In this document: positions 18,720 to 26,554 of the stretch, piece after piece | How the letters are laid out: each line of letters starts with the position of its first letter | Numbering within the stretch: position 1 is the first letter of the stretch | Source: Bacteroidota bacterium | GTDB taxonomy: Bacteria > Bacteroidota > Bacteroidia > AKYH767-A > 2013-40CM-41-45 | Length of the DNA: 64,000 bases | Direction of reading: 5' to 3' | Assembly (NCBI GenBank): GCA_016711505.1 | Contig: JADJSV010000003.1 | Location: 310,001 to 374,000 of the forward strand | The notes under the pieces: model-generated | Told to the model about the DNA's origin: nothing | Seen by the model: only the letters and a program-made list of their open reading frames with translations | Databases searched by the model: none | Program-made: the position numbers and the translations under genes

Positions 18720-20843
18720 ATGAAAAAATCAATTGCTCTCCTATTTGCATTATCCTTTTTTTTAAATGCATTTTCCAGAGAAGGAATGTGGCTTCCGCAA
18801 TTGCTGAAAGAGTTCAATGAAACTGAAATGCAGCAACTGGGAATGAAGATCACTGCAGAAGATATTTATAGTGTAAATAACGGAAGCCTTAAAGATGCTA
18901 TCTTGCAATTTGGTGGCGGATGCACAGGTGAACTTATCAGCAGCAGAGGATTATTACTTACAAATCACCATTGCGGATTCTCAAATATTCAGGCACTCAG
19001 TACAATTGAAAACAATCACCTTGTAAATGGTTTTTGGGCAAAATCTGATTCAGAAGAAATTCCTTGTCCGGGTTTAACTGTCACTTTTATAAAGGAAATA
19101 ATTGACGTTACTTCGATAGTAGGCCGGGTTCCAGAAGGTCAAAGTGAAGAAGTTCGGAATGCTACTATCAAAGCTATAAGCGATAGTATCATAGCGACAT
19201 ATGAAAAAAAGAATATTAAAGCATTGGTAAAATCATTTTATGGGGGCAATGAATATTTTCTTTTTCTGACGGAAGTTTTCCGTGACATCAGATTGGTAGG
19301 AACTCCACCGGTATCAGTTGGGAAGTTTGGTGGCGAAACTGATAACTGGTTATGGCCACGTCACACCGGTGATTTTTCAATGTTCAGGATCTATTGTGAT
19401 TCTACTAACAAGCCTGCAGATTATTCCAAAACAAATGTACCCTACAAAGCAGGAAAGTTTTTGGAAATAAATATTGAAGGTGTGAAGGAAGGGGATTTTA
19501 CTTTTATTTACGGATTTCCCGGTAAGACAAATCAATATCTCACTGCTTCATCTTTAGATCTGATCTATTCGCAAACCAATCCAAATAAAATAAAGATCAG
19601 GGAAGAACGGCTTAATCACTGGCGTTCCGATATGTATTCCAACGATACTATCTTCTTAAAATACTCTTCTAAATTCAAAACGATTTCCAATTATTCTAAA
19701 AAATGGCGTGGAGAAAATCTTGGGCTGAAATCTTTCAAAGTTGTTGAGAAAAAAAGAGAGTATGAATCAATGATAATCTCTGAATCAAATGGAAAAGCAA
19801 AACCGATCATCGACAGTATTGCAATCTTCAATAGTCGCCTCAAGCCTTTAAGTCATAATCAGGATTATTATGTTGAAGCACTACAAGGAATTGAATTTGC
19901 ACAGCTCGCATTGAAGTTTCAAAAACTTGTGACACTCTCGCAAAATGACACCGTTGGTAAAGAAGCGCTGAATAAAGAGCTTATACGATTGAAAGCTGAT
20001 TACAGGGGCTTCCATAAAAATTATTCGAAACCTACTGATAAAAAAGTTTGTTTCGCTATGTTGAAACTTGCGAATAGCCAGTTAACAAAAGACTATAAAC
20101 CTTCTTTCTTTTCAGAATTTCAAAATGACGAAGAGATCCAGAATTATACGGATAAAATATTTGAAAAGTCATTGTTAAGCGACTCTTCTGCTGTGATCAG
20201 TTATCTGGACAATTTTAAAAAAGGAAAGATCAAACGTCTGTTAAAAGATGAAGGGTATAAATTTGGGAAAGAGATTTCATCAATTGCACTCAATTTGTCG
20301 GTACAAGTAGCAGGTCTGAATGTTGAATTGAATAAGCTGCAAAGAAAATATATTGCACTATTACGCGAAACAGATAAAAACAGAAAATACTATCCGGATG
20401 CAAACAGTACTCTGCGTGTTGGTTATGGTAATGTAAACGGAATGAAAGCTGCGGATGCAAAGTATTATGCTTTCAATACTACAACTGATGGTATCCTTGA
20501 AAAAATTGACAGAGATAATCCTGATTTCTTTTTTCCTGTTGAACTGGAAGAGCTTATTCGAAAAAAAGACTTCGGGACTTATGCAATAAATGGTTCTGTG
20601 CCTGTAGGTTTCATTTCTTCCAATCATACAACAGGTGGTAATTCCGGAAGTCCGGTTCTAAACGCAAAAGGTCAGCTGATTGGAATTAATTTTGACAGAC
20701 TGTGGGAAGGTAATATGAGTGATTATTACTTTGATGAGAATACCTGCAGAAACATTGCAATGGATATGCATTACTTTTTATTTATCGTAGAAAAATTTGG
20801 AAAAGCGACGAGGTTGATTGATGAGATGAGGATTGTACGGTAG
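18720..20843 (+). CDS. S46 family dipeptidyl-peptidase (DPP11-like)
   Basis: Periplasmic or secreted serine exopeptidase that removes dipeptides from peptide N-termini. The signal peptide is MKKSIALLFALSFFLNAFS; the start is the ATG, not an upstream TTG at 18696. The catalytic blocks are all present: His in LLTNHHCGF, Asp within GGETDNW...GDFSMFR, and Ser in GGNSGSPV. In family knowledge, the residue 18 positions after the Ser separates DPP7 (Gly) from DPP11 (Arg); here it is Arg in NFDRLWEG, which predicts preference for Asp/Glu at P1. At 707 residues it is full length. It suits an organism that feeds on peptides. Confidence 0.92.
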   Translation: MKKSIALLFALSFFLNAFSREGMWLPQLLKEFNETEMQQLGMKITAEDIYSVNNGSLKDAILQFGGGCTGELISSRGLLLTNHHCGFSNIQALSTIENNHLVNGFWAKSDSEEIPCPGLTVTFIKEIIDVTSIVGRVPEGQSEEVRNATIKAISDSIIATYEKKNIKALVKSFYGGNEYFLFLTEVFRDIRLVGTPPVSVGKFGGETDNWLWPRHTGDFSMFRIYCDSTNKPADYSKTNVPYKAGKFLEINIEGVKEGDFTFIYGFPGKTNQYLTASSLDLIYSQTNPNKIKIREERLNHWRSDMYSNDTIFLKYSSKFKTISNYSKKWRGENLGLKSFKVVEKKREYESMIISESNGKAKPIIDSIAIFNSRLKPLSHNQDYYVEALQGIEFAQLALKFQKLVTLSQNDTVGKEALNKELIRLKADYRGFHKNYSKPTDKKVCFAMLKLANSQLTKDYKPSFFSEFQNDEEIQNYTDKIFEKSLLSDSSAVISYLDNFKKGKIKRLLKDEGYKFGKEISSIALNLSVQVAGLNVELNKLQRKYIALLRETDKNRKYYPDANSTLRVGYGNVNGMKAADAKYYAFNTTTDGILEKIDRDNPDFFFPVELEELIRKKDFGTYAINGSVPVGFISSNHTTGGNSGSPVLNAKGQLIGINFDRLWEGNMSDYYFDENTCRNIAMDMHYFLFIVEKFGKATRLIDEMRIVR

Positions 20844-20892
20844 AAACCTTAATTCGAAGCTCTGTAGAAGGACTACGATTTAATGCAAGGGC

Positions 20893-20995
20893 ATTTTATT
20901 TCCCGCAGAGTTGCGCAGAATACGCAGAAAATCCGCAGAGGATGAATTTAATTCCGTGATCTTATTGTGATCTTGTGTTCTCAGTGTTTAAATTT
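20893..20995. repeat. Short-unit intergenic repeat (CGCAGA class)
   Basis: Between convergent genes the DNA repeats CGCAGA-like units (CCCGCAGAGTTGCGCAGAA, TACGCAGAAAATCCGCAGAG) and then GTGATCTTATTGTGATCTTG. It lacks a perfect second arm, so only a weak structure is expected. A related array lies at 30687-30884. Confidence 0.6.
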
Positions 20996-21017
20996 TCTCC
21001 AAAAGACTTGAACCCTT

Positions 21018-21983
21018 TCACAAATACTTATTTCCCATCAAATACCCTTTCACATAATCCTCAACTCCCTCTTCCAATGTATGAAACGGAGTATTGTAGC
21101 CAATACTTTTCAGCTTCTTCATATTCGCTTCTGTGAAATATTGGTACTTGTCTCTGATGTCAATTGGCGTATCCATAAATTCAATGTGCTCCGGTTTTTC
21201 CATTGCTTTGAAAGTGTTGCGCGTAAGGTCTAAAAATGTACGGGCTTTGCCTGATCCTAAATTGTAGATGCCGGAATCTTTTCTGTGATTCAGCAGGAAC
21301 ATGCAAACTGATGTAACATCCTTTACATACACAAAATCACGAAGCTGTTCGCCGTCTTTGTATTCAGGATTATGCGACCGGAATAATTTCATTCCGCCTG
21401 TTTTATTGATCTGATTGAAAGCATGAAATATTACTGATGCCATGCGGCCTTTGTGAAATTCATTCGGGCCGTACACATTGAAAAATTTTAATCCTGCCCA
21501 GAAATAGGGTTTCTTCTCCTGAGCAATTGCCCATTTGTCAAAATCATTTTTAGAATCGCCATATGGATTCAATGGAACAAGTTTTTCAATGATCGATTCA
21601 TTGTCGTCATATCCGAATTCGCCATTACCATAAGTTGCAGCAGAGGATGCATAAACCAGAGGTAAGCCGAATTCAACACAGGTATTCCAGATCTCTTTGG
21701 TATAATTAAGATTTAATTTATCAAAGATCGCTTTGTCGAATTCAGTTGTATCTGTTCGTGCTCCGATATGAAAAACAAATTGTACAAAGCGATGATTGTC
21801 TTTCAGCCATTGCTGAAACTGGTCGCGCTCCACTTTTTGAGAAAAAGTCTTTCCTTCCAGATTTTTGTTCTTTTCAGAATGACTGAATTCATCGACAACT
21901 ACAATGTCGTTAAATCCTTCAGCATTTAATTTACCTACTAAACAACTTCCGATAAATCCGGCGGCACCTGTTACAATGATCAT
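21018..21983 (-). CDS. hldD: ADP-L-glycero-D-manno-heptose-6-epimerase
   Basis: Short-chain dehydrogenase/reductase-type epimerase for the heptose of lipopolysaccharide core. The NAD(P)-binding motif TGAAGFIGS is at the N-terminus, followed by VVDEFSHSEKNKNL and a YASSAATYGNG block; the catalytic Tyr and Lys lie in YGDSK. These match HldD/RfaD better than generic GalE. At 321 residues it is close to the E. coli length of 310. It stands apart on the reverse strand, 48 nt beyond the end of the mqnD gene, and may share a transcript with mqnB-mqnD upstream of it. Confidence 0.92.
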   Translation of the reverse strand: MIIVTGAAGFIGSCLVGKLNAEGFNDIVVVDEFSHSEKNKNLEGKTFSQKVERDQFQQWLKDNHRFVQFVFHIGARTDTTEFDKAIFDKLNLNYTKEIWNTCVEFGLPLVYASSAATYGNGEFGYDDNESIIEKLVPLNPYGDSKNDFDKWAIAQEKKPYFWAGLKFFNVYGPNEFHKGRMASVIFHAFNQINKTGGMKLFRSHNPEYKDGEQLRDFVYVKDVTSVCMFLLNHRKDSGIYNLGSGKARTFLDLTRNTFKAMEKPEHIEFMDTPIDIRDKYQYFTEANMKKLKSIGYNTPFHTLEEGVEDYVKGYLMGNKYL

Positions 21984-22031
21984 AGTACAAATAAAATTAA
22001 TTTCCTGATTTTACGCTTACGCTATTTAAAT

Positions 22032-22844
22032 TTAAACAAAAATATTTTTGTCACTTACGCCAATGATCCGGAACATTTCATGTATTGCATTTTTCCCATT
22101 CGCACCAAGATCGGCAGAGTAGGAGTTTACATAAAGGTCTATATGTTTTTTGCGGACTTCGGGTGACATTTCCTGTGCGTGTAATTTTACATATTCGCCG
22201 GATGATTCGGGATTTGCAAAAGCATACTCTACACTTTTACGTAAAATTCGTTCGACTTTCTTTTTTGTGTTCTCGTCGAGATCTCTTCTGATAACAATGC
22301 CGCCCAATGGAATCGGTAGCTTTGTTTTCTGCTCCCACATTTCGCCAAGGTCTGCGATCTTCAGTAAACCTTTTGTTTCATACGTAAACCTGTTCTCATG
22401 TATGATCACTCCTGCATCAACTTTTTCATCTAAAATAGCAGATTCTATATCGGAGAAAACGATCTCGTTTACATTGGTAAGTTTCGGAAAAAATGTCCGG
22501 AAGAGAAAATATGCTGTAGTATTCTTACCTGGAATTGCAATCGATCTGATTTCGTTTTCAGGATCATTAAACTTTCTTTTTGAAATGAATAATGGTCCGA
22601 CTCCTTTTCCTAAAGCACTCCCTGAAGAAAGCAACTGATAGTTTTCAGTCACATTTGTATAAGCGTAGAAACTAAGTTTTGAGATCTCTGATTCTCCTGC
22701 AAGTGCTTTCTTGTTGAGAGTCTCTACGTCTTCCAGAACAACTTCAAATTCCAATCCTTCCGTATCGATCTTTCCATGGATCATGGCGTCGAACATAAAC
22801 GTATCGTTTGGACAAGGTGAAAATGCGAGCTGTAATTTTTTCAT
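22032..22844 (-). CDS. mqnD: 1,4-dihydroxy-6-naphthoate synthase (futalosine pathway)
   Basis: MqnD converts cyclic dehypoxanthine futalosine to 1,4-dihydroxy-6-naphthoate in the alternative menaquinone route. The N-terminus LAFSPCPNDTFMFDAM is diagnostic, with downstream LSFYAYTNVTENYQLLSSGSALGKGVGPL in the two-lobed periplasmic-binding-protein-like fold. The 270-residue length matches the family. The start overlaps the stop of mqnB by four bases (ATGA), showing translational coupling of two steps of one pathway. Confidence 0.95.
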   Translation of the reverse strand: MKKLQLAFSPCPNDTFMFDAMIHGKIDTEGLEFEVVLEDVETLNKKALAGESEISKLSFYAYTNVTENYQLLSSGSALGKGVGPLFISKRKFNDPENEIRSIAIPGKNTTAYFLFRTFFPKLTNVNEIVFSDIESAILDEKVDAGVIIHENRFTYETKGLLKIADLGEMWEQKTKLPIPLGGIVIRRDLDENTKKKVERILRKSVEYAFANPESSGEYVKLHAQEMSPEVRKKHIDLYVNSYSADLGANGKNAIHEMFRIIGVSDKNIFV

Positions 22845-23464
22845 TCTGTTATTTCCTGAAGTATCTGAATAATGGTTCTATGCAGATTTGAAAGTGCTAA
22901 CTCAATATTCCAGTTTTCACGATTTCTTTTCTCAACGTAATTTGAAATACTCCGCAACTGAATGGCCATTGTCTTTTCTCTTTTACAAACAAAAAGAAAT
23001 GCAGCACCTTCCATCGTTTCAATTGAAGGATTTAACCGGTGAACAATTCTTTCAATACTTGCTTCATTTCCATGTACAGTGTTTACTGTGATTCCGGAAA
23101 CGACAGGTAAACTGTTCAACGTATCAGAATGGTAATCGATCTCCATACTTACAGATGACAATCCTTCTAATCCCATTTCTTCAAGCGTGAGAAAATTGTC
23201 GCCGTCTTCAGCACCTACTTCCGATAAATGATCGACTTCAACCCTTACTACTTCACCGATTTCCAGACTTCTGTCAAAACTACCTGCTAAGCCGATATTA
23301 ATGGCCAGATCATATTCACTGGCTGCAAATTGCCGGGTGATCATATAGGCCGTCGGAACCATGCCAATTCCTGTGATCAGAAAGTCGATTTCATGTCCAT
23401 AAGTGTCAATTTCCTTCAAAATCGAGATTTCTTCAGCTGTAGCTGCCGCTATTAATATCTTCAT
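22841..23464 (-). CDS. mqnB: Futalosine hydrolase
   Basis: Nucleoside-phosphorylase-fold enzyme that removes hypoxanthine from futalosine in menaquinone biosynthesis. MKILIAAATAEEISIL is the usual N-terminus; the frame extends 39 codons upstream but that extension overlaps the divergent gene and its promoter, so I reject it. The core shows LITGIGMVPTAYMITRQF, NIGLAGSFDRSLEIGEVV and ETMEGAAFLFVC with the purine-site Glu. The protein has 207 residues. mqnD follows with a 4-nt overlap. mqnA, mqnE and mqnC are not in the window and should lie elsewhere. Confidence 0.93.
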   Translation of the reverse strand: MKILIAAATAEEISILKEIDTYGHEIDFLITGIGMVPTAYMITRQFAASEYDLAINIGLAGSFDRSLEIGEVVRVEVDHLSEVGAEDGDNFLTLEEMGLEGLSSVSMEIDYHSDTLNSLPVVSGITVNTVHGNEASIERIVHRLNPSIETMEGAAFLFVCKREKTMAIQLRSISNYVEKRNRENWNIELALSNLHRTIIQILQEITE

Positions 23465-23469
23465 AACTG

Positions 23470-23477
23470 CAAAGATA
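23470..23477 (-). promoter_or_regulatory. -7 element for mqnB-mqnD
   Basis: On the reverse strand this reads TATCTTTG, a TAnnTTTG element, but it lies only about 5 nt upstream of the mqnB start, implying a leaderless or nearly leaderless message. No -33 TTG is obvious at the expected distance. Confidence 0.35.
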
Positions 23478-23512
23478 GTTGCCTGTTTCAACATAGCTTC
23501 ATTCCAAACGTT

Positions 23513-23520
23513 TATCTTTG
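23513..23520 (+). promoter_or_regulatory. -7 element for the PTPS-folE pair
   Basis: TATCTTTG, identical to the divergent element at 23470-23477, lies 19 nt before the PTPS start. No good -33 TTG is found at 19-21 nt. Confidence 0.4.
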
Positions 23521-23539
23521 CAGCCGTTATCTTTACAAA

Positions 23540-23953
23540 ATGATCTATATTACTAGAAAAGAGACCTTTAGTGCTGCCCATAAATTATCACGCAAAGATT
23601 GGTCTGAAGAAAAAAACCTTGAAGTATTTGGCAAATGCGCCAATCCGAACTGGCATGGTCATAATTACATCCTATGGGTGACGGTCAAAGGCGAGGTAAA
23701 TCCGGAAACGGGTTTCGTTACCAATCTTACTGATGTAAGCGAGGTCATAAAACAATATATTCTCGACAAAGTCGACCATAAGAATATAAATGCTGATGTC
23801 GATTTTATGAAATATAAGTTTAGTTCAACAGAAATTCTGGCCATTGAATTTTGGAATCAGATTCATAAACCGATCAGTTCACTTGGCTGTACCTTGCATT
23901 CTATAAAATTACAAGAGACGGATAAAAACTTTGTTGAATACTTTGGTGTTTAA
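23540..23953 (+). CDS. 6-pyruvoyltetrahydropterin synthase family protein (PTPS-II type)
   Basis: Converts 7,8-dihydroneopterin triphosphate to a pterin product. The zinc site and catalytic Cys read CANPNWHGH, that is CxxxxxHGH, the spacing of true PTPS (as in the eukaryotic CNNPNGHGHNY) rather than CxxxHGH of QueD for queuosine. The N-terminal FSAAHKL supplies another zinc His, and the C-terminal Glu lies in KLQETDKNF. At 137 residues it is full length. folE, which makes its substrate, starts only 9 nt later. I therefore favour tetrahydropterin synthesis over queuosine, though QueD activity cannot be excluded. Confidence 0.88.
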   Translation: MIYITRKETFSAAHKLSRKDWSEEKNLEVFGKCANPNWHGHNYILWVTVKGEVNPETGFVTNLTDVSEVIKQYILDKVDHKNINADVDFMKYKFSSTEILAIEFWNQIHKPISSLGCTLHSIKLQETDKNFVEYFGV

Positions 23954-23962
23954 GAAACTATT

Positions 23963-24592
23963 ATGGCAGAAAACTATTTAGAAAACGACGAATCGATCGG
24001 TTATACCAAGATCGATCATTTCAACCCGAAACTCGTTGAATCAATCTCTAAGCATTACCGGGAAATTATTAATCTCGTTGGTGAAGATTCACAGCGTGAA
24101 GGACTTCTTAAAACTCCTGAACGTGCGGCAAAAGCTATTCAGTTTTTAACGAATGGTTATGATCAGAATCCTGAACAGATTCTGCGTTCCGCTCTTTTTA
24201 CAGATGAATACCGGCAGATGGTTCTCATTAAAGACATTGAACTTTACTCTATGTGCGAGCATCATCTTTTACCATTCTTTGGGAAAGCACACATTGCGTA
24301 TATTCCTGATGGGAAAATCGTAGGACTTAGTAAAATTCCGAGGGTCGTAGATGCTTTCGCCCGTCGTCTGCAAGTACAGGAACGCCTGACAACTGAGATC
24401 CGGGATTGTATTCAGGACACATTGAAACCACTTGGTGTAGCAGTTGTAATTGAAGCAAAACATCTTTGTATGCTGATGCGTGGAATTCAGAAGCAAAATT
24501 CCGTTGCCACTACGTCGGCTTTTACAGGAGAATTTGAGCATGAAAAGACCAGAGCTGAGTTTTTCAGGTTAATTTCTGCCAAACTTTCATAA
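23963..24592 (+). CDS. folE: GTP cyclohydrolase I
   Basis: Zinc enzyme making 7,8-dihydroneopterin triphosphate from GTP, the first step to folate and pterins. Zinc ligands are seen in SMCEHHLLPFFGK (Cys and His) and HLCMLMRGI (second Cys), with the substrate block GKIVGLSKIPRVVDAFARRLQVQERLT. The 209-residue length and unbroken signature indicate the standard FolE (type IA). It is downstream of and probably co-transcribed with the PTPS gene. Confidence 0.97.
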   Translation: MAENYLENDESIGYTKIDHFNPKLVESISKHYREIINLVGEDSQREGLLKTPERAAKAIQFLTNGYDQNPEQILRSALFTDEYRQMVLIKDIELYSMCEHHLLPFFGKAHIAYIPDGKIVGLSKIPRVVDAFARRLQVQERLTTEIRDCIQDTLKPLGVAVVIEAKHLCMLMRGIQKQNSVATTSAFTGEFEHEKTRAEFFRLISAKLS

Positions 24593-24686
24593 TTCTGCCA
24601 TTCGGAACGAAATTTGACAAATGCAGTAAGAATTACAAATTGTATATTTGTATCGAATATCTGAACTGATAAATTCAAACAAAAAT

Positions 24687-25421
24687 ATGGAAAACAATAA
24701 TTGGAGTTTTAACTCTATTCAGCAACAATCAACAGTAGATACTTCATCCGTATCGAAAACATTCATTGCGAGTGTATTTTCATGGATGGGTGTTGCACTT
24801 GCAATTTCTGCTGTTACTGCTTATGTATTTGGGACAGACATGTCTTACTTAAGTTATCTGATCAATGAAGCAACAGGAAAATTAAATGGATTAGGATATT
24901 TCGTAATGTTCGCTCCAATTGGTTTTGTGCTTTTGATGAGCTTTGGATTTCAACGACTATCATCTACTGCATTAACTGCACTGTTCCTGATCTATGCAGT
25001 AATAATGGGAATGAGTCTTAGTTTCATATTCCTTGCCTATACGACTGCAAGTGTGTATGTGATCTTTTCAGTATCAGCTGCAATGTTCGGATTAATGGCA
25101 TTAGTTGGCTATACAACTAAAACAGATCTTACTAAAATGGGTTCACTGCTCATGATGGCATTGTTTGGAATCATCATCGCTGCAGTAGTAAATATGTTCC
25201 TCAGAAGTGATACAATGTCGTATGTGATCAGTTTCATTTCGGTAATTGTCTTCACAGGCTTAACTGCTTATGATGTACAAAAACTAAAAGAGATCGGTGC
25301 AACTTCAGAAGCAGGTTCAGAATCTACTGCTAAAATGTCTATCATGGGTGCGTTAACTCTATACCTTGATTTCATCAATCTTTTCTTAGCATTGCTGAGA
25401 TTGTTTGGTTCAAGAAAATAA
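24687..25421 (+). CDS. Bax inhibitor-1/YccA family membrane protein
   Basis: Integral membrane protein of 244 residues with seven hydrophobic helices from about residue 25 (VFSWMGVALAISAVTAYVF) to 230. The family motif FTGLTAYDVQKLKEIG, with the Asp implicated in calcium/proton gating in bacterial BsYetJ, is present, as is SIMGALTLYLDFINLFLALLRL at the end. The start is the ATG giving MENNNWSFNS; the TTG at 24648 overlaps the likely promoter. In E. coli the homologue YccA inhibits FtsH; the role here is unknown. Confidence 0.92.
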   Translation: MENNNWSFNSIQQQSTVDTSSVSKTFIASVFSWMGVALAISAVTAYVFGTDMSYLSYLINEATGKLNGLGYFVMFAPIGFVLLMSFGFQRLSSTALTALFLIYAVIMGMSLSFIFLAYTTASVYVIFSVSAAMFGLMALVGYTTKTDLTKMGSLLMMALFGIIIAAVVNMFLRSDTMSYVISFISVIVFTGLTAYDVQKLKEIGATSEAGSESTAKMSIMGALTLYLDFINLFLALLRLFGSRK

Positions 25422-25440
25422 TTTTTTGATAAAAGTTTTT

Positions 25441-25473
25441 AAAAATGGCCGCGATGAGTGGCCATTTTTTTTT
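25441..25473 (+). terminator. Rho-independent terminator after the Bax-inhibitor-like gene
   Basis: AAAAATGGCC pairs with GGCCATTTTT across a nine-base loop and is followed by further T residues. It starts 20 nt after the stop codon. Confidence 0.9.
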
Positions 25474-25490
25474 GGCTTTATTTATTGCCG

Positions 25491-25555
25491 TTGCAGGTTA
25501 CAGGTTTTAGGTTTCAGGTTCGCAACCTGTAACCTGTAACCTGTAACCTGCAACA
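25491..25555. repeat. Heptad inverted repeat (AACCTGT class)
   Basis: The left arm is four units of seven (TTGCAGG, TTACAGG, TTTTAGG, TTTCAGG) and the right arm is four units CCTGTAA/CCTGCAA, so the array can fold into a stem of about 30 bp with four mismatches around a TTCGCAA turn. It lies just after a terminator and about 100 nt before fabD. It is the clearest example of the heptad-hairpin design. Confidence 0.9.
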
Positions 25556-25654
25556 TTTAAAAAAAACACCTCAAGCCTTTACAAGTAACTCCCACCTTGC
25601 TTACTTCCAAAAATTTCACCATCTTAGCTACCAATTCAAGAACAAAAACAAGCT

Positions 25655-26542
25655 ATGAAAACAGCCTATTTATTTCCAGGACAGGGTTCTCAGTTTCCGG
25701 GAATGGGAAAAGATCTTTATGAGTCAAATTCTGATGCAAAAGGAATGTTTGAATCTGCAAATGAGATTTTAGGATATTCCATTTCTGAATTGATGTTTTC
25801 CGGTACTGAAGAAGATCTTAAGCAAACAAAAGTAACGCAGCCTGCAATTTTCCTGCATTCAGTTATTCTCGCTCATTCGTTAGGAAGTTCGTTTCAGCCG
25901 GATATGGTTGCAGGACATTCACTCGGAGAATTCTCTGCCCTCGTTTCTGCAAAAGCTTTGTCATTTGAAGACGGATTAAGACTTGTGAAAGCCCGTGCAT
26001 TTGCAATGCAAAAAGCGTGTGAAATAAATCCATCGACAATGGCTGCGATCTTAAACCTCGATGATAAGATCGTTGAAGATATTTGTGCTGAAGTTTCTGC
26101 AAGCGGTGAAATAGTTGTCGCTGCAAACTATAACTGTCCCGGTCAATTAGTGATCAGTGGTTCGATAAACGGAATTAATATAGCGTGCGAAAAAATGAAA
26201 GCTGCCGGTGCAAAACGAGCTTTAGTACTTCCTGTAGGTGGTGCATTTCATTCACCTTTTATGGAGCCCGCTCGCGCTGAACTTGCTGCTGCAATCGCTG
26301 CCGTTGAAATAAAAACTCCTGTCTGTCCGATCTATCAGAATGTTCATGCAATGCCGGAAACGGATGCTGCCAAAATAAAAGAAAATCTGATCGCTCAGCT
26401 TACCGCACCTGTACGATGGACACAAACTATTCAGAATATGGTCACCGATGGCGCAACTCGCTTCATTGAAGTTGGTCCGGGAAAAGTTTTGCAGGGACTG
26501 GTAAAGAAGATCAGTAAAGATATGGATGCTGTCAGTGCATAA
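25655..26542 (+). CDS. fabD: Malonyl-CoA:ACP transacylase
   Basis: Transfers malonyl groups from CoA to acyl carrier protein to feed fatty acid elongation. The nucleophile Ser is in GHSLGEFSALV, the oxyanion-loop Gln in FPGQGSQFPGMG at the N-terminus, and the catalytic His in GGAFHSPFM. The Arg that binds the malonyl carboxylate is in VKARAFAMQ. At 295 residues it is a standalone FabD, not a polyketide synthase fragment. No other fab gene is next to it. Confidence 0.96.
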   Translation: MKTAYLFPGQGSQFPGMGKDLYESNSDAKGMFESANEILGYSISELMFSGTEEDLKQTKVTQPAIFLHSVILAHSLGSSFQPDMVAGHSLGEFSALVSAKALSFEDGLRLVKARAFAMQKACEINPSTMAAILNLDDKIVEDICAEVSASGEIVVAANYNCPGQLVISGSINGINIACEKMKAAGAKRALVLPVGGAFHSPFMEPARAELAAAIAAVEIKTPVCPIYQNVHAMPETDAAKIKENLIAQLTAPVRWTQTIQNMVTDGATRFIEVGPGKVLQGLVKKISKDMDAVSA

Positions 26543-26554
26543 TTAAAAAATAGT

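Noticed and set aside
20893..20995. Mobile element ends (IS or MITE)
   Set aside because: No target-site duplication, transposase remnant or paired termini were found.
23465..23581. 39-codon N-terminal extension of mqnB
   Set aside because: It would overlap the divergent PTPS start and promoter; MKILIAAATAEE is the family start.
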